Assembly: GCA_950022655.1 (NCBI GenBank)
Contig: OX465584.1
Span: 43,816,723-43,880,722, forward strand
Direction: 5' to 3'
From: Alentia gelatinosa
Taxonomy: Eukaryota > Annelida > Polychaeta > Phyllodocida > Polynoidae
Length of the DNA stretch: 64,000 bases
Shown piece after piece: positions 44,564 through 56,650 of this stretch. A program made the position numbers and the translations under genes. Every line of letters begins with the position of its first letter. Position 1 is the stretch's first letter. The notes under the pieces are model-generated. The model searched no databases. It was not told the DNA's origin and saw nothing but the letters and a program-made list of their open reading frames with translations.

Positions 44564-47084
44564 TTATCATGTAATATTCCAAAATCGAGAAGACAGGGTA
44601 GGATAAAATCAAAACCTGATTCGTTTTAATAATGGCCACCGCATTCCACTCCTGGAGTTATGGCTCTGGACTTCTCTCGACTTCGCCTCGTGAAATCACT
44701 ATGCCAAACCCCAGTCGTGGCATACGATGGCCAAGATTAAAACTCATCCAGTTTTACGATAATATCTACATGTATATGATATGCATGCACAGACATATAT
44801 GACTGAATTGCGGGTAGTCGTATATGAAGGAAAATTCTCAGTAAAATATTAGTATATTACGTTGAGTCTCATCAAAAGGTAATTATCCTATGTATCTACC
44901 TGCACTGAAGTTGCCCTAACGAACCTATGGCACTACGTTGTGCCTTCTAATATTAGTTATGAAACTGTAAGATCACTATGTAGCACAAGGTTTGATGGAA
45001 CTATTTTGAATGAAACTGAAGTCGCTTCAAGGATTAGATAATTACTAGTATGAAAATTATTCTGATCAATTTACTTGGTGGATCATTACATTAGGAAAAT
45101 GTTAAGTACCAGTGTGAAGATTCCGATATACCTTCGTCTCCCATTCAACTTTGAAAATGATTTGCCAACAAGCTCGTGGTATTGCTTTTAACCTGATGTT
45201 CAAGAAATCTGGAGATTGGATGGACACAGATTCAATGGACGGTGAATGAAACATTTAAATTGGGAAGAATTTTCGAAAATTAAAGTGAAGCAATTCACAC
45301 CTGGATAGTACACAATAAAAGTCGAAGGAGATTTAGAACACCGGTGACACTATGATATATATGTCTTTTTACTTTTACACAACTTCAACCCCGTGACTTT
45401 CACACCACAACAAGCGCATGGCACCGCATCTTCCTGCCTGTGTCATTGCCAGTAAACATCACTCCTGCAATTGCCTACACTGGCTGCTGCTGGTCGGTGT
45501 GGAGCGATAGAGGTGCTGCAAACCCCACGGGAGGCCCATTACACCCCTGGCAAGTGGAGGAGACGGCGGCCGCGCGACCACCGACTGGAACCACATGTAA
45601 TGGTGCCAGTGAGAGCCAAGTGCTCCGACTCGGCCGCGCTAAAAGCAAAATCATGGCCCCCGACACGGCAGCAGGAACGGGAGACATACATCAGTGACTG
45701 CCGCAGAGCAGGTGGGCTACTACCATGGCAGCGGCCGCAGGCTAGGACGTATAGGACAAGGCTACCTCGGGTATATCTGAGGCTGTGTTTGTGGCTGCGG
45801 TAAGGCTGCCGTTATATCGTTGTATCAAACTGAGATAGTACTGGGACTGTGTGTGTTTCTGGGTCCTGATTTGGAGTCTTGGCGCTGAAAATACAATAGG
45901 CTCTCGATGGGTTTGGTGCGATGACACGGCCTCATGCTCTAAATTAGCGGAACACTGGTCTTCACAAGTGTAGTATAGTCTATATATTAGATATTCCTCA
46001 ATTGATGCGACTTTGCTATGCCGAGAAATATAATGATCCTAACATTACTTGTTGTATTTAGATTTTGGAGCCGGATCAGGGACTCGATGTTGCTGGGAAT
46101 GTGACTAGGCATTGAATGAGAATGAAGTCACGGTCAGAAGAAATGTTCGTGTATGAGGTTGCCTTGGACAGTATCTGCGCGAGGGGCTACTTCAATAGTG
46201 GTAGATTCAGTAATTCCAAACTGGATCTGATTAGCGAGACTCTGCAGAGACAGACGCCCGGCACTGGCACTGGGTTTGGACCTGGCGTTTGACTGCTTTT
46301 TCTGTCTCTGATCCGGTGGGATATCTTGGGTGAAGCCGGGTTTGGGTGCGGTGTGATGTGGCGGGGTACTCTTCGCGATATTCTCCCAAAAAAACTTCAA
46401 CTACCTTCACCGTTACCACAGAGGGCCGTCGGCTGGACACGGCCCGCCGGGGATGGCGAGCGGGTCCGGCGTTGGGCCGGAGGCCAGGCTACCAGTGGCC
46501 GGCGATCGTGTCCGAGCTATGATTACATGTTTATGGTCAGTCACGTCAGGCACTCAATGCGCGGGTCATATATATCACGGGCCCGTCACGATAGATCCAC
46601 CCGGTCCCAGCGATACATCACCGACACAGGATATCACAAACAATTTACCTCCCTCTCCCTACTTTTTTATGGCTGTCCCTTGGTTCTGATTTAAGTTTCT
46701 GCGCATGTAGGTCTTCGGTGACGTACACGACCCGAGCAGCGCAAATTCAATCAGTGCACCGTCGTTCTTATGCCCACTGTCACTGAGATCATGCTAAATA
46801 AATAAGGTCTGTCGCCGGTCGTAGACTCTCAGAGTCTGCCTCAGCCATATGGGAGCGCATAACATGTAGATGTCTCATATACTACTGGTATTGAGTAACT
46901 CACAGTGAATAGGAAGTACGTCGTGCTCTGATATACAAACTACATTGAACGTATGATTAGATATTGAATCCAGTAGTCAAGGATTACTCTTGTGACCTAC
47001 GGATTGAACAGATGCTATATTTTGTGTAAATAATCTATTAAATCATGCAACAATTATCGATACCATAGTTCATTTGATTAAATA
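44564..47084. other. Non-coding stretch with GC-rich frames, unresolved
   Basis: At 45511-45711 (+) a 66-codon frame (HYTPGKWRRRRPRDHRLEP and more) is bounded by AG and by GAGCAG|GTGGGC, but the acceptor has no pyrimidine tract. At 46134-46400 a minus-strand frame (ASAGRLSLQSLANQIQFG) has coding-like composition without splice sites. Neither is called as a gene. Confidence 0.3.
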
Positions 47085-47192
47085 TTAAAATTGTATTCTG
47101 AATAAAATATCCGTCCACAATTCGTCGCTGAGCTGTTCGCTGGGTTTTATTTTCTGTTTTAGCTGCTCCAGAAGGGAGGGCGGGTCGCTCCC
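47085..47192 (-). CDS. Candidate 3' terminal exon, function unknown
   Basis: On the minus strand a pyrimidine-rich TTTTCCTCCTCCACG leads to GTGACAGCCCAGAGTCAG. The next 108 bases encode 35 residues and a TAA (47085-47087). The product is charged and helix-like (LLEQLKQKIKPSEQ, then LSDELWTDIL), quite unlike the GC-rich chance frames in the same DNA. Earlier AGs in the same tract would add up to a dozen residues. A longer ORF in another minus frame and a plus frame overlap it, so the choice rests on composition and acceptor. No upstream exon was found. Confidence 0.32.
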   Translation of the reverse strand, partial: GSDPPSLLEQLKQKIKPSEQLSDELWTDILFRIQF

Positions 47193-47740
47193 CTGACTCT
47201 GGGCTGTCACGTGGAGGAGGAAAACCTAATGCTCCATAATAAGGTGTCACCGGACTCGGCCGGCAGCTGCACCTGGATGCAGGGAGTAGTATCACGAGCC
47301 CGACTGTCAGCCAGCCTGATGCACGGCAGCGCTCAACGCGAGACAAGGTGTCAGGTGGAGGAGGGTCGGCTACCTGTCCACTCTGACCGCCTTCTGAACG
47401 TCGCCTCTCACATCTCTTCTATTAATATATCATGTCCACGCGGCCACGTCCACAGTTCTATGGAATAGTCCCATTGAATAGCAATAAACGATAATAGAAT
47501 CTCCCTTTAGACAAAATAAAACATTACATAAGGATTGTGACCAACGCATGGCCATCGAGGACGGTGTGTAGGAGATTGCTCAGGAAACAGGGGAAAACTG
47601 AGGATAGATAGGCCTGCATATCTTCGGTGCATGTACGTGTATACCTATATCGTTGCTCCTGGATTTGGCCACTTAAAACATGGCCAGGCATAGAGAAATG
47701 CAGGGGAAAGCACGGGACCAGTGGGTTGTGTCATATCCAT
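47193..47740. other. GC-rich patch then AT-rich stretch
   Basis: GC-rich to about 47460 with overlapping frames on both strands. No further exon could be linked to the candidate at 47085-47192. Confidence 0.35.
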
Positions 47741-47749
47741 TTTTATAGC

Positions 47750-48010
47750 ATTGTCACATCTGTCCCACTATTTTTAACCGTGTCAATACCGTATTGTTAA
47801 GTCTGTGCCATTAAATACGACAGTTACGTACGATGCCATATAGTCACTAGCAATATTTGTCCCAGATATATAAGTTTTAATACCATATAATTATGTCTAT
47901 CCCATAAGATATGACAATTTCAATATAATACAGTTAAGTCTGTCCCATAAGATAAGACAGTTTTACTGCCATATAGTCACCTACAACATTTGTCCCATGA
48001 CATATGTTGA
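47750..48010 (+). repeat. Degenerate tandem array, unit about 40-50 bases
   Basis: Successive units begin GTCCCA (or GTGCCA, ATCCCA), pass ATAAGATAAGACAGTTT and CCATATAGTCAC, and end AAGTCT or ACATTT. Units start near 47762, 47802, 47860, 47900, 47942 and 47991. Unit length varies by insertions, so the array is old. Confidence 0.72.
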
Positions 48011-49782
48011 AAGTCCAAACAACCTCTTCCCACCCTATGCACCGTATTAGATCGCGCCCCGCACTCAAAAAAAGAAAGATAGCAGACTTAATTAGGACAT
48101 ATGCCTACATAATTCTCCTTATATTTGGAATGTCGACCACTGGCCCAAACTCGAGTCCGAAAGTGTCAGACATGTACAGTGAGAAGGAACTAGCAATTTA
48201 TATGCTAGCATAGAAATAGGATTTAGTGATAAAGAACAGATCTGACTTTAAAAGAACCTATGATATGCATTCTCCAATCTATTTGACTCTCTATTTTGTA
48301 ATCAATATTACGATGTCTGAAATCGAGCAAATACTTTTCATCCAAATACGTATCCATATTGGCATCGTTTTATGAATGAGCAAATCGTGACAACTCGAAG
48401 TGGCATGACCCGACTCTTGCTGACCCTGAACGCCACTCTACAGAATAGAGCAGAAGAGGTGACGGTGTGGCGAGGTTTAGGCGGTGGATGAGGGGCTCTA
48501 ACTGTGAGTGTTAGAGAGCGCAGGGGGAGTCAGTTGAGCAGAAGTGGGCCAAACCAGTGCGACACGGGCTAAAAATGATCCAGCGGCAGTTTGGTAGGAC
48601 GAGCCATTATCAAGTGCTCCACTAAATAAGGGGGCACTACGCGTCGCAAATCGGGGTCCACCCATATCCCCACCCGCCAGCCGGACGGGGAGACCGTGAA
48701 CCCGACTCGGCCTACTTTTGCGACTACTACTCGTGGTACTCACAACTACTACCTGTTTGTGTCACCAGCCCTTGTGGCCCCATACGCTCTAGCGCCTGTC
48801 TGTTCGTAAACTTTTCCAGTGAGATGCAGGAAGAACCAGACGGTACCAAACGGCCATACTTTGTATTGCAATAACTGTGAAATTTAATCTACTTACTCAA
48901 TGTATCCTACATTCCCCCACTTATAACTCGTTTACCATACCTATTCGGGGCGCTGGTGTTTTTCGGATTTGTCTGAGAGACTTTTTTTCTGATTTGACAC
49001 CCTTCTGACTTTAGAATTTGTTCAAAGTGTATATGTCACATAATGCGGAACTCTGTGAGTTACAACATGATTCAAACCCCATGGGATACGAGCTCTGACC
49101 CTAAATTTTCATAGGTTTCCTCTATAATACTACGTGTCTTCCAAATTCGACCAAACGATAGCAGGCAACTACTAAATGTCGCTGTAATATGGATAATACC
49201 TGGGTTCCACTAAGGCCCATCGATCACAAGGGTACTAGTTAATGTCCTTTTTGTCTGCAAATGCCTATATACCAACACTTCTACATCTGCATCTCGTTAC
49301 CTATAATTGCCTTATTAATGCCTGCCAAATATTAGAGAGTCGACTAATACACCAGGACCAGTAGCGAAGTACAAAAGGGCGGGCACTGGGCAGGTGGAGC
49401 AACAATGGCGAATGGATGACTCAATGGAGGGTTAACGTTAGAGGTAATTGCGCCAGACTTACTTGAGCGGTCCTCAATTCATCATGCAAGTGTCCTGGGT
49501 CCTATCCGCATAGCAAATGTCAATACAAGTAGACCACTAATCCCTCAAGTCAGACCCCTCGGTGCTCAATCAGCAAGCAGACAAAATAACCTCACAACAT
49601 AAATACCGTAGCCCACTCAGCCAAGGGCAATCTAAACGTACAAACGTGAACGAAAACGATACCGTATTACTAAAGCCTCCATGAAGGGAAGAGATAAAAG
49701 GCCCTAAAGGTACCACCAAAGGAAAAAAACTGGAAAGAAATCAGTTGACGTTTCACAGTGAAATTTATGACCTAGACAGAAG
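48011..49782. other. Non-coding stretch, nothing recognised
   Basis: A GC-rich minus-strand frame at 48498-48743 starts next to a GTGAGTAC donor-like site (48732-48740), but the exon behind that donor would be the preceding bases, which are not open for long. No call was made. Confidence 0.35.
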
Positions 49783-49968
49783 GATGAAAGTCGGGACTCA
49801 GGAAAAAAATCGGAAATTTGAAACGTTTATTAATTTATTGCCCAGAAGAGCTTCTGCTAAGGAGAAAGAACAACAAACACTAATATAAAAATGAAAAAGA
49901 ATCGTTTGTAACAGTTTTGAACAGAATGCTATGAATCAATATATGTTCTAGTCTTGCCACTCTATACG
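49783..49968 (+). repeat. Partial duplicate of the adjacent inverted-repeat element
   Basis: GATGAAAGTCGGGACTCAGG followed by AAAAAATCGGAAATTT repeats about 190 bases later as GATGCAAGTCGGGACTGAGG, AAAAAGTCGGAAATTT. The GAACAGAATGCTATGAAT block also recurs as GAGCAGAATAGCTATGAAT. This looks like a second, truncated copy of the left part of the element at 49969-50464. Confidence 0.6.
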
Positions 49969-50464
49969 CAGGGATGCAAGTCGGGACTGAGGAAAAAGTC
50001 GGAAATTTAAAACCCTTGTGATAAAGAAGCATTTATAACGTTATTTTGGAGCAGAATAGCTATGAATTGATACATTAAATGTTCATCGACACATATCTGC
50101 CATTTTGAATATAAATTCAAATGAATCAAAATTTTAAAAAAAAGAAAAAAGTGAAGGACTTCAACAACTCTATGCCGGCGTTGGACGGAGCCAGGTCGGC
50201 AATGAGCACGCCAGTGGGAGCGTTTTACAGCCGCCAAATGAGGCCTTGTGGCCGGCTCCCGTTCCCGGGCATACCCGCCATCATTGCCGGCCCATAGCGC
50301 GGCCGACTGCGGCCCGGAGTCTGGCACTGACAGCCGGGTAGTACTGTCTTTGATGCCGGGCCCGGCGCGGCCGTCAAGGCGTCAAAACATCATATAACTA
50401 GGACTGTGGTGGGAGGTATGAAAGTTCGGAATTCCGTCAATTGACGGAGAACTTGCATCCCTGT
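49969..50464. mobile_element. hAT-like non-autonomous element
   Basis: CAGGGATGCAAG at 49969-49980 and CTTGCATCCCTG at 50453-50464 form perfect 12-base terminal inverted repeats. Ends beginning CAGGG are typical of hAT transposons. The 8-base flanks (TCTATACG and TTTATGAA) do not match well, so a target duplication is not proven. The middle (50171-50385) is strikingly GC-rich with many CCGGC/GCCGG words that could pair. No transposase is encoded. Confidence 0.6.
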
Positions 50465-50661
50465 TTATGAAATGTCGAAATTCTGTCAATTGCCGGAAAA
50501 CTTATATCTATCATATTGATGATTATGATAAAGCTTCATTTTCCAAATATACAAGTGATGTTATAGATGAACAGGTCAAATCAATACCGAATATAGAGAT
50601 AACAAAATACGATTCCAGAGTTAGAATGTTAAAGGAGTATCTTCAGAAAGGTACATTATGA
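50465..50661 (+). other. Small open frame next to the hAT-like element
   Basis: A 64-codon frame from 50467 with coding-like composition (HIDDYDKASFSKYTSDVI, then KYDSRVRMLKEYLQKGTL) ends in TGA. TGTCGAAATTCTGTCAATTG just inside it echoes the right end of the neighbouring element (GTTCGGAATTCCGTCAATTG), so it may be transposon-derived. No family is recognised and chance is possible. Confidence 0.22.
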
Positions 50662-53009
50662 AATCATCGACAAAACCAATTGTATTGGGATTGTATTTTA
50701 CATTTCTGATAATTGAGACTATTGAATAAAATACCAATACATATGTACACAATTAGTGCGTATATCTAGCGCTTCGTCTATGTGATCCTCCACTCGGTTC
50801 TTTCCTATATTAATGTAGAGTAGCCTGCTACAACTGTCTCTTACAATGTACGTGAGTTACGAGGTATCTCCCATCGTCCTACAATGATACAGTACTGGGG
50901 GTGGGGCATGCTCAGTTTAAACTGCACATGTTATTATTCACGAGCAACAGCTTAGCCATCGATCTTGGGAATCTTGCAGGAAGACTAGCACCTTCCTCTC
51001 CAAATCCGATTTTCCGAACACGCCCGCCTTGTGGGGCTTACCTACGGTTAAGAGGTTATCTCCGGGTCGAGCCTGGTTGGATGGGGTCAATAATAAACGC
51101 TTCCATGGTGGGGTGTGGGTGTAGGCAGGGGAGGGGATAGCGAGGCGGAGCTAAGGGCGTACACAAGGCTTAGCCGCCCAGAGGTGGGCTCCATTTAGCG
51201 AGGGTAAAAACAGAGAAGGTCTTCCCGACCGACCCTGCGCTAATACCCAACACATCCTCCAAGCTAATTGATTCAGGTGGCTTTGGTGGTACTGTTTATG
51301 CACCCAGGCTCCCTGCTAAGTTCTTCATACTCATATGTATTAGAGATGAATAGAAATGCAATTTAGACCTTAAAAACGTCCTGGTCGGGTCTGGATTCCA
51401 ACACACACATACACACCACTAAATATATAAATATAACACTGCCGTCAGGACTAAATTCGAGACTTTGAACTAGGACGTCGACTACATCCTGACTTTCAGC
51501 ACCCTCATAAGCTAGTAAATGTGTATTATAGCTGAATTGTAGACCACAGGTCTCGCAGTCAAACCACACCCTCTGGAGGGCTGACTCAGTGTATGTGTAC
51601 ACACAATGACCTTTCCGTCGACGTAGTTTTCAGATTGTGCAATTCGGTCCCAAGGGTACATCGAAAAATAACTGTGGAACGGTTAGGGAGTAGGACGAAG
51701 CCGATCAATCATAAGTCAGATATTATAGATGATTCGAACGTCTTTCTAAAAACTCAAATGGGCCCTGCTGGGTGCAGAATTAAAATGCACAACTGAACAG
51801 ACCCGTGTGGTATTGCAGTAGAACTAAAAGTCACAGGCAGCACCATTTAAGAGATTCCTCCTTCTCAGTGGGGGTGATAACATGGATCAGTCCAAAGGTT
51901 GAACCATTCTGACTGTTCTTAGATATTCCAAGAAAGTACTACAGTATTTATAGGTAATGTATTGAGGCAGAAGATTTGTTTTTGTAACTCTTAGCATATA
52001 TATTTTGTTATGAATACACTCAACGCTGTTATCATTACAGGGCCTTTGTTTTAAGCATATGATAAAGAATGTTATAAATATCAGCCTTATAATTCAATCT
52101 AAATGCTGGGGCCGTTCCTAAATTCAGTCCTAAACTCAGTCTTTACTCAGTCTCAGTTACCATTGTCCAGGATCCTTCGCGACGTTTTAATGTCAATGTT
52201 TAAGTACGTGCGACTCCTGGCACTATTCAGTAATAGCCCTTGAGGGTACTGAGACCAGCATCTTTGCATGCTTCGGAGAATAGTGACTACTCCCTAAGCA
52301 GATGCTTCATTATCATAGAAGTTAGATTGAAGTCTCATCATATGCATTTTTACTGACCAGATTTAGTATGTTGTGTGAGGTGACCATGGTTCTGCTTGAA
52401 GGTAGTACACTAGGTGGGGTGGTATTTTGAACCGCGAATACAAATAATGAGATTTCACAGTCAGGGTGTGGTATGCTTCAGGGAGGTAGGCATCTTGCGC
52501 AGTAAATGCGCAGGTTATCTGGACCCTGGCCAGGAATAATAACACGTACAACATACCTTCTATCTAAGTCACCGGAGTTTACAATGAGAATTCCTATACC
52601 AACTTACTATTCACCGACTCCTATGTCAGCATATTAGAAAACAATACCTCTTGTCGCTACATTATGTTTTTCCTTGTATCCCCACTATTTTCTCGATACT
52701 GCATATTCTATGTTGTATGAGTGATTTCGTCCCCCATTCAGGTGTCATCTGTATGTACGTCTCGAGTTTCATATTTTATGTCTATTATTATCTGGTTATA
52801 AAGATGGTGGACGACCTTACCTTCTACGAGAAATGGTGTTTACATCCAGCAGTTCTGGAAAGAGAAGGGAAAAGTTATGTAAAGGTCTTCGTCTCAATGA
52901 CTCAATCAAATTCTGATAGCAATGATCTTGCAATGTTTGATATCAGAGATGCCAATTAGGGTAATAAAAAAAACGAGGAGATATTCTCAGAGAGACTGAG
53001 ATAACATGG
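50662..53009. other. Non-coding stretch, nothing recognised
   Basis: AT-rich, with a GC-richer patch near 50960-51220. The 102-codon frame at 52651-52959 is hydrophobic and lacks splice support. No repeat matched elsewhere. Confidence 0.4.
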
Positions 53010-53210
53010 AATTCACATTGTTATTGGCCATGGAGTGGAGTTGGGTTATTTGGGGAGGTTTGAACCATTTGAACTATATATAGTTGCGAATGAGGTCCAA
53101 TTTATTCTCTGTATTACACAAGAAAAACAAACTTTCATAACTGAAAATGAAAACAAGGATTTCTTTGATAAATAGGAAAACTGCCATCTCTGTAATATTT
53201 ACTTTTAGAG
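53010..53210 (+). repeat. Dispersed repeat B, copy 3
   Basis: Best partner of 35645-35850. Shared words include TTTGGGGAGGTTTGAACCA, TATTACACAAGAAAA, CATAACTGAAAATGAAAACA and CTGCCATCTCTGTAATAT. Some 30 extra bases lie in the middle relative to copy 2. Confidence 0.7.
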
Positions 53211-56200
53211 AAAGGAGAGGAATTGTAAAGAGATCCCAAAGTTTTTGCTTGATTTGAATCCAAAATAACGGTACCATTTTAAACATTTGGAAACAAAATA
53301 GTCTACAGAAAAAAACCCACTAAATACAGAATACTATACTACATGTAAATTGTACTGACTAAAAGACTATAAGCTTTGCACTTCATGAAGATTTGCCGAA
53401 ACTTTACACCAACGCCATCCGAAAATTCTTCTACACTGCTGTTTGGTGTTGATTTATCTTTAAGGCTATTTAAGCCTCGACGACCATACACTTCATATCC
53501 ATTACGGGCATTTATAGTGACGGGGATTCCACTTCCAAATGACAACACCTCCGAGAGCTGTAGCGTGTGGTCAGGCCAGGTGCCAGGGGTCAGTCTGTGT
53601 TGCCATGGGGAATGTTTGATTACATGCCAAGTGACCGCGAAACTCGCCACCTTGCCCTCCACAAATTTAAATGGCCGGCCTCGTCTGTGTTAACACTACC
53701 TCAGCATGCTACGTTCAGGCGCAGGGTCCTAAATGGTGATTAATACCTGTCCACATGACAGAACGTGAAGATTTAGAACCTTCGGACTAGACCTTTTCCC
53801 ACGCCTCCAGTTGCACAAGTGTTAAAATGCGTCTTCTTTTTTTAACTACATCACCTCATTGCCGTTATACCGTGGGTAATGGTTTTTGCTTATTTCCTAA
53901 ACTAAAAAGGTGTACGAAGGGGAGCATACCTGGTACTAATGAACCATGAGAACGGGATTCTATTTTATGACGTCCTGTACATGCCCTGATGGTGGCATTG
54001 TGAAATAATGTAATTAATCCATGATGGACAGTGCTCCAGAACTTGATAAAACCGTCTTACAAAATCTCTCCGCGCTTTTATTGAGAACGTTCAGTTACAC
54101 GTAAGAACGAGTGTGTCCTCGGACTGACCTGCCAAACACGTTCATCTTTGGCAGTGAAGCTATATCCACGTTAAATGTCCCGTTTAAAAGGTAATGTAAA
54201 ATAGCTAATGTGGCAATTGTCTCCGTACGAAACACCCGATTGTCTTTTTTTAGTTACTCTCGTTCGTAAGGTCACTTTTTATGGCATTTTAAAAAGGCAA
54301 GCGAAATAGTGGTCCATTTTAAATACAGACTCTTTCAAAGTAAAGAATTATGAGGTTATTCAATACGTAATCCCAGCTTTGTGCTATTTCATCACAGGTA
54401 TACATTGCATAGAACAGGAATTCTTAGAACCCCGTGAACTGCAAAATGAAATCTGAAATCAAATGTTTCCATTTACAAGCCATACATTTACTCATCAGTG
54501 AAGTATTTCATTAAATGGCTACCAATATGCTTCCTGGGGTAGTGATTATTTAATTTTCTAAAGGATAAATTTAGCCCTGACAAAGCAAAGGCATTTATTT
54601 TAGACGTTTCTAACATGTTCTGGGAGAATCAAATTAAATCAACTAAGTTCGTGGCATAACAACAGTACAGCGCCGCCATCAGTAGCTATTGCAGGAGGCA
54701 CTTAACATGATAAGTTGTAATATTCCTTTGGAGAGGCGGCAATAGAGCAATGTGCGTCCTTCGTGCTGAAGTGCTGTTAATTTCCCTCTCGCGATGCACA
54801 AACATTTTGTAATCTGTTGAGGGGGAATCGTCGGGGAAGACGTGTTTTATCCCTGTCTGCCCTCGAAATAGAAAGCACAGCTAAAACAGAACAGGTTGCC
54901 CCAAAAGAGGCGTCCCGGAATCACGTCCAACTCGATTCTTCGCATTCGCGGTCAGAACCGCTTATTTTCTCCGCTGGTTTTCTGTGTGGCTTTTAATCCC
55001 TCTGTTTGTACTCGTTGATGGTTTCGCTGCGGTTTGTGCGTAACTTTAATTAGCAGTCTCGGTTAGTTAGTCAATACATCTTCTGCCTAGCCTCATATCG
55101 ACCATCCAGCGTTCTGCTGTGTTGCCCGCGTGATATTCTCAGCACAGCATGCCAACACTGCAGTACTGCCTTTTCCAGGCTTGTCGGCAGACACTGTGCC
55201 TGCCCATGTATCATCTTTAACTCTCTGCCCAGCACCCAGCTACAAAATTCTGTCCACACCCCATGTTCCTAACCCCCTCACCTGCTTTGTCCTTAATTAC
55301 TTGTTCCCTCTCCCTTGTTCCCTCTCCATCTCCATCACCTTTTACGATTTCTCTGGAAAGCCTATTCTTCTCCCACCTTTCCACGTGGTATTCTGGTTTG
55401 CCTCTTGTAGCTGTTTCCCACCTGTCAACATCTTAGCACCCTCTTCAGCACTACCATTTTTCCCCAACCCCCTGACAGCTATCGACGTCTTGCATATGTT
55501 GAATATTCTTCTTATTCATTCGTGTATTCAAGACAAAATACATTTAGACATAGTTAAGTCATCTGTTCGCCAATGAAATAGAAAAATATCAAATGGGTAT
55601 ATACATAGGTCACTGCCTGAAATACCTTTTAGTAGGAAAGATCGATTGATCGGTATACTTAATCGCTTCGGGAGACCCATTGCATAAATCTATCTTATAT
55701 CGTCAATCCTATATTGAATTAAGATCAGAGCAGCTTTGTGTATGTAGTTACCTAACAATTTATACAACACCGCCAGACATATTTATTGATTATAAAGACT
55801 TAAACATCGTAATATATAACTGCCGGGAATAATGGGCCGTACGTTCCATTACTGCAGGTAATCCCCATGTACACCTCTATAGTCAGCATTTTTTTAAAAT
55901 ATTTTTCTTCACCGATATAAACGAGGCTTAGCTCTTTGTACTTTAAACTGCCCTCTCGTGTATTGACTTTAATTAGGTCCCCGTGTGAATCACAGGCCTT
56001 CCCAATCTGAAAAGCCCTTCCGCCCGTCAACAGTCCCCTGGCGACAAGCCGGCTTTCACTCTGAACCCAACAGACCTGCACGCGCTGGCGGCAGCTAATA
56101 CAAGCATAGATACCGGAGGCTCAGGGATCGGCAAATTTGGTTAAATTCTAGAAGCCCACTCTCCCCTATGCCCAAGACCCCCGACCGTGTCTCTGCCACC

Positions 56201-56309
56201 CAGTGCCTGCTGTGTCTGTGGAGTACTTGGAGCTGTCTGTCAGTTAGAGGCCAGCGCCCGCGGGGCCGCACGACAGCTGCTGGCTTCAGCACGCTTCTCA
56301 CCAGCCCTT
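53211..56309. other. Mostly non-coding; possible conserved regulatory block
   Basis: Complex, low-repeat sequence at about 54540-55060 with TTAATTAGCAG and AAATTAAATCAA homeodomain-type words could be a developmental enhancer. This cannot be tested without another genome. At 55230-55480 the plus strand is C/T-rich, keeping a 148-codon frame open by composition. The minus-strand frame at 55800-56081 looks coding-like but has no firm splice sites. Confidence 0.3.
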
Positions 56310-56650
56310 CAATGTGGCTTCTCGGGTGGCTTCGGCAGTGGTTTTACTCACGGCCCTCGCAGTGGGCCTGGTAGTGTTTTAGTAGTGGCTTCTAAATACA
56401 GGCTCTCACAGAGGATTGAAAGTGGCTTACTCAGTGGCTCCAACAGTCGTACCGCCAATGATACGGTGCTTCAGTGGCTTTGATAGTAGATCTGACAGTA
56501 GCTTCAATACTGATCGATTCGACGATTTGGAAGTGGTATGACATCAGGTTTAAAAGTAGGTACAGTGATATGTTCAATGGATGGTCCTCCATAGGCGTTG
56601 CCAGTGGATGAAATATTTTAACAGTACCCTTGTCAGTGATTGCAGTGATG
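56310..56650 (+). repeat. Degenerate AGTGGCTT tandem repeat
   Basis: AGTGGCTT, GTGGCTTC, CAGTGG and close variants (CAGTAGCTTCAA, AGTGGTATGA, CAGTGATTG) recur every 12-20 bases for over 300 bases, decaying rightwards. The Gly/Ser-rich frame that runs through the left part is a product of the repeat. Confidence 0.6.

Noticed and set aside
49961..50472. 8-base target duplication proving a hAT insertion
   Set aside because: TCTATACG and TTTATGAA agree at only about half the positions, so the class rests on the terminal repeats alone.
55130..55576. 148-codon open frame on the plus strand
   Set aside because: The DNA is C/T-rich (repeats of CCCTCTCC and similar), which removes stop codons by composition. 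There is no splice support, and the product is low-complexity Pro/Ser/Phe.
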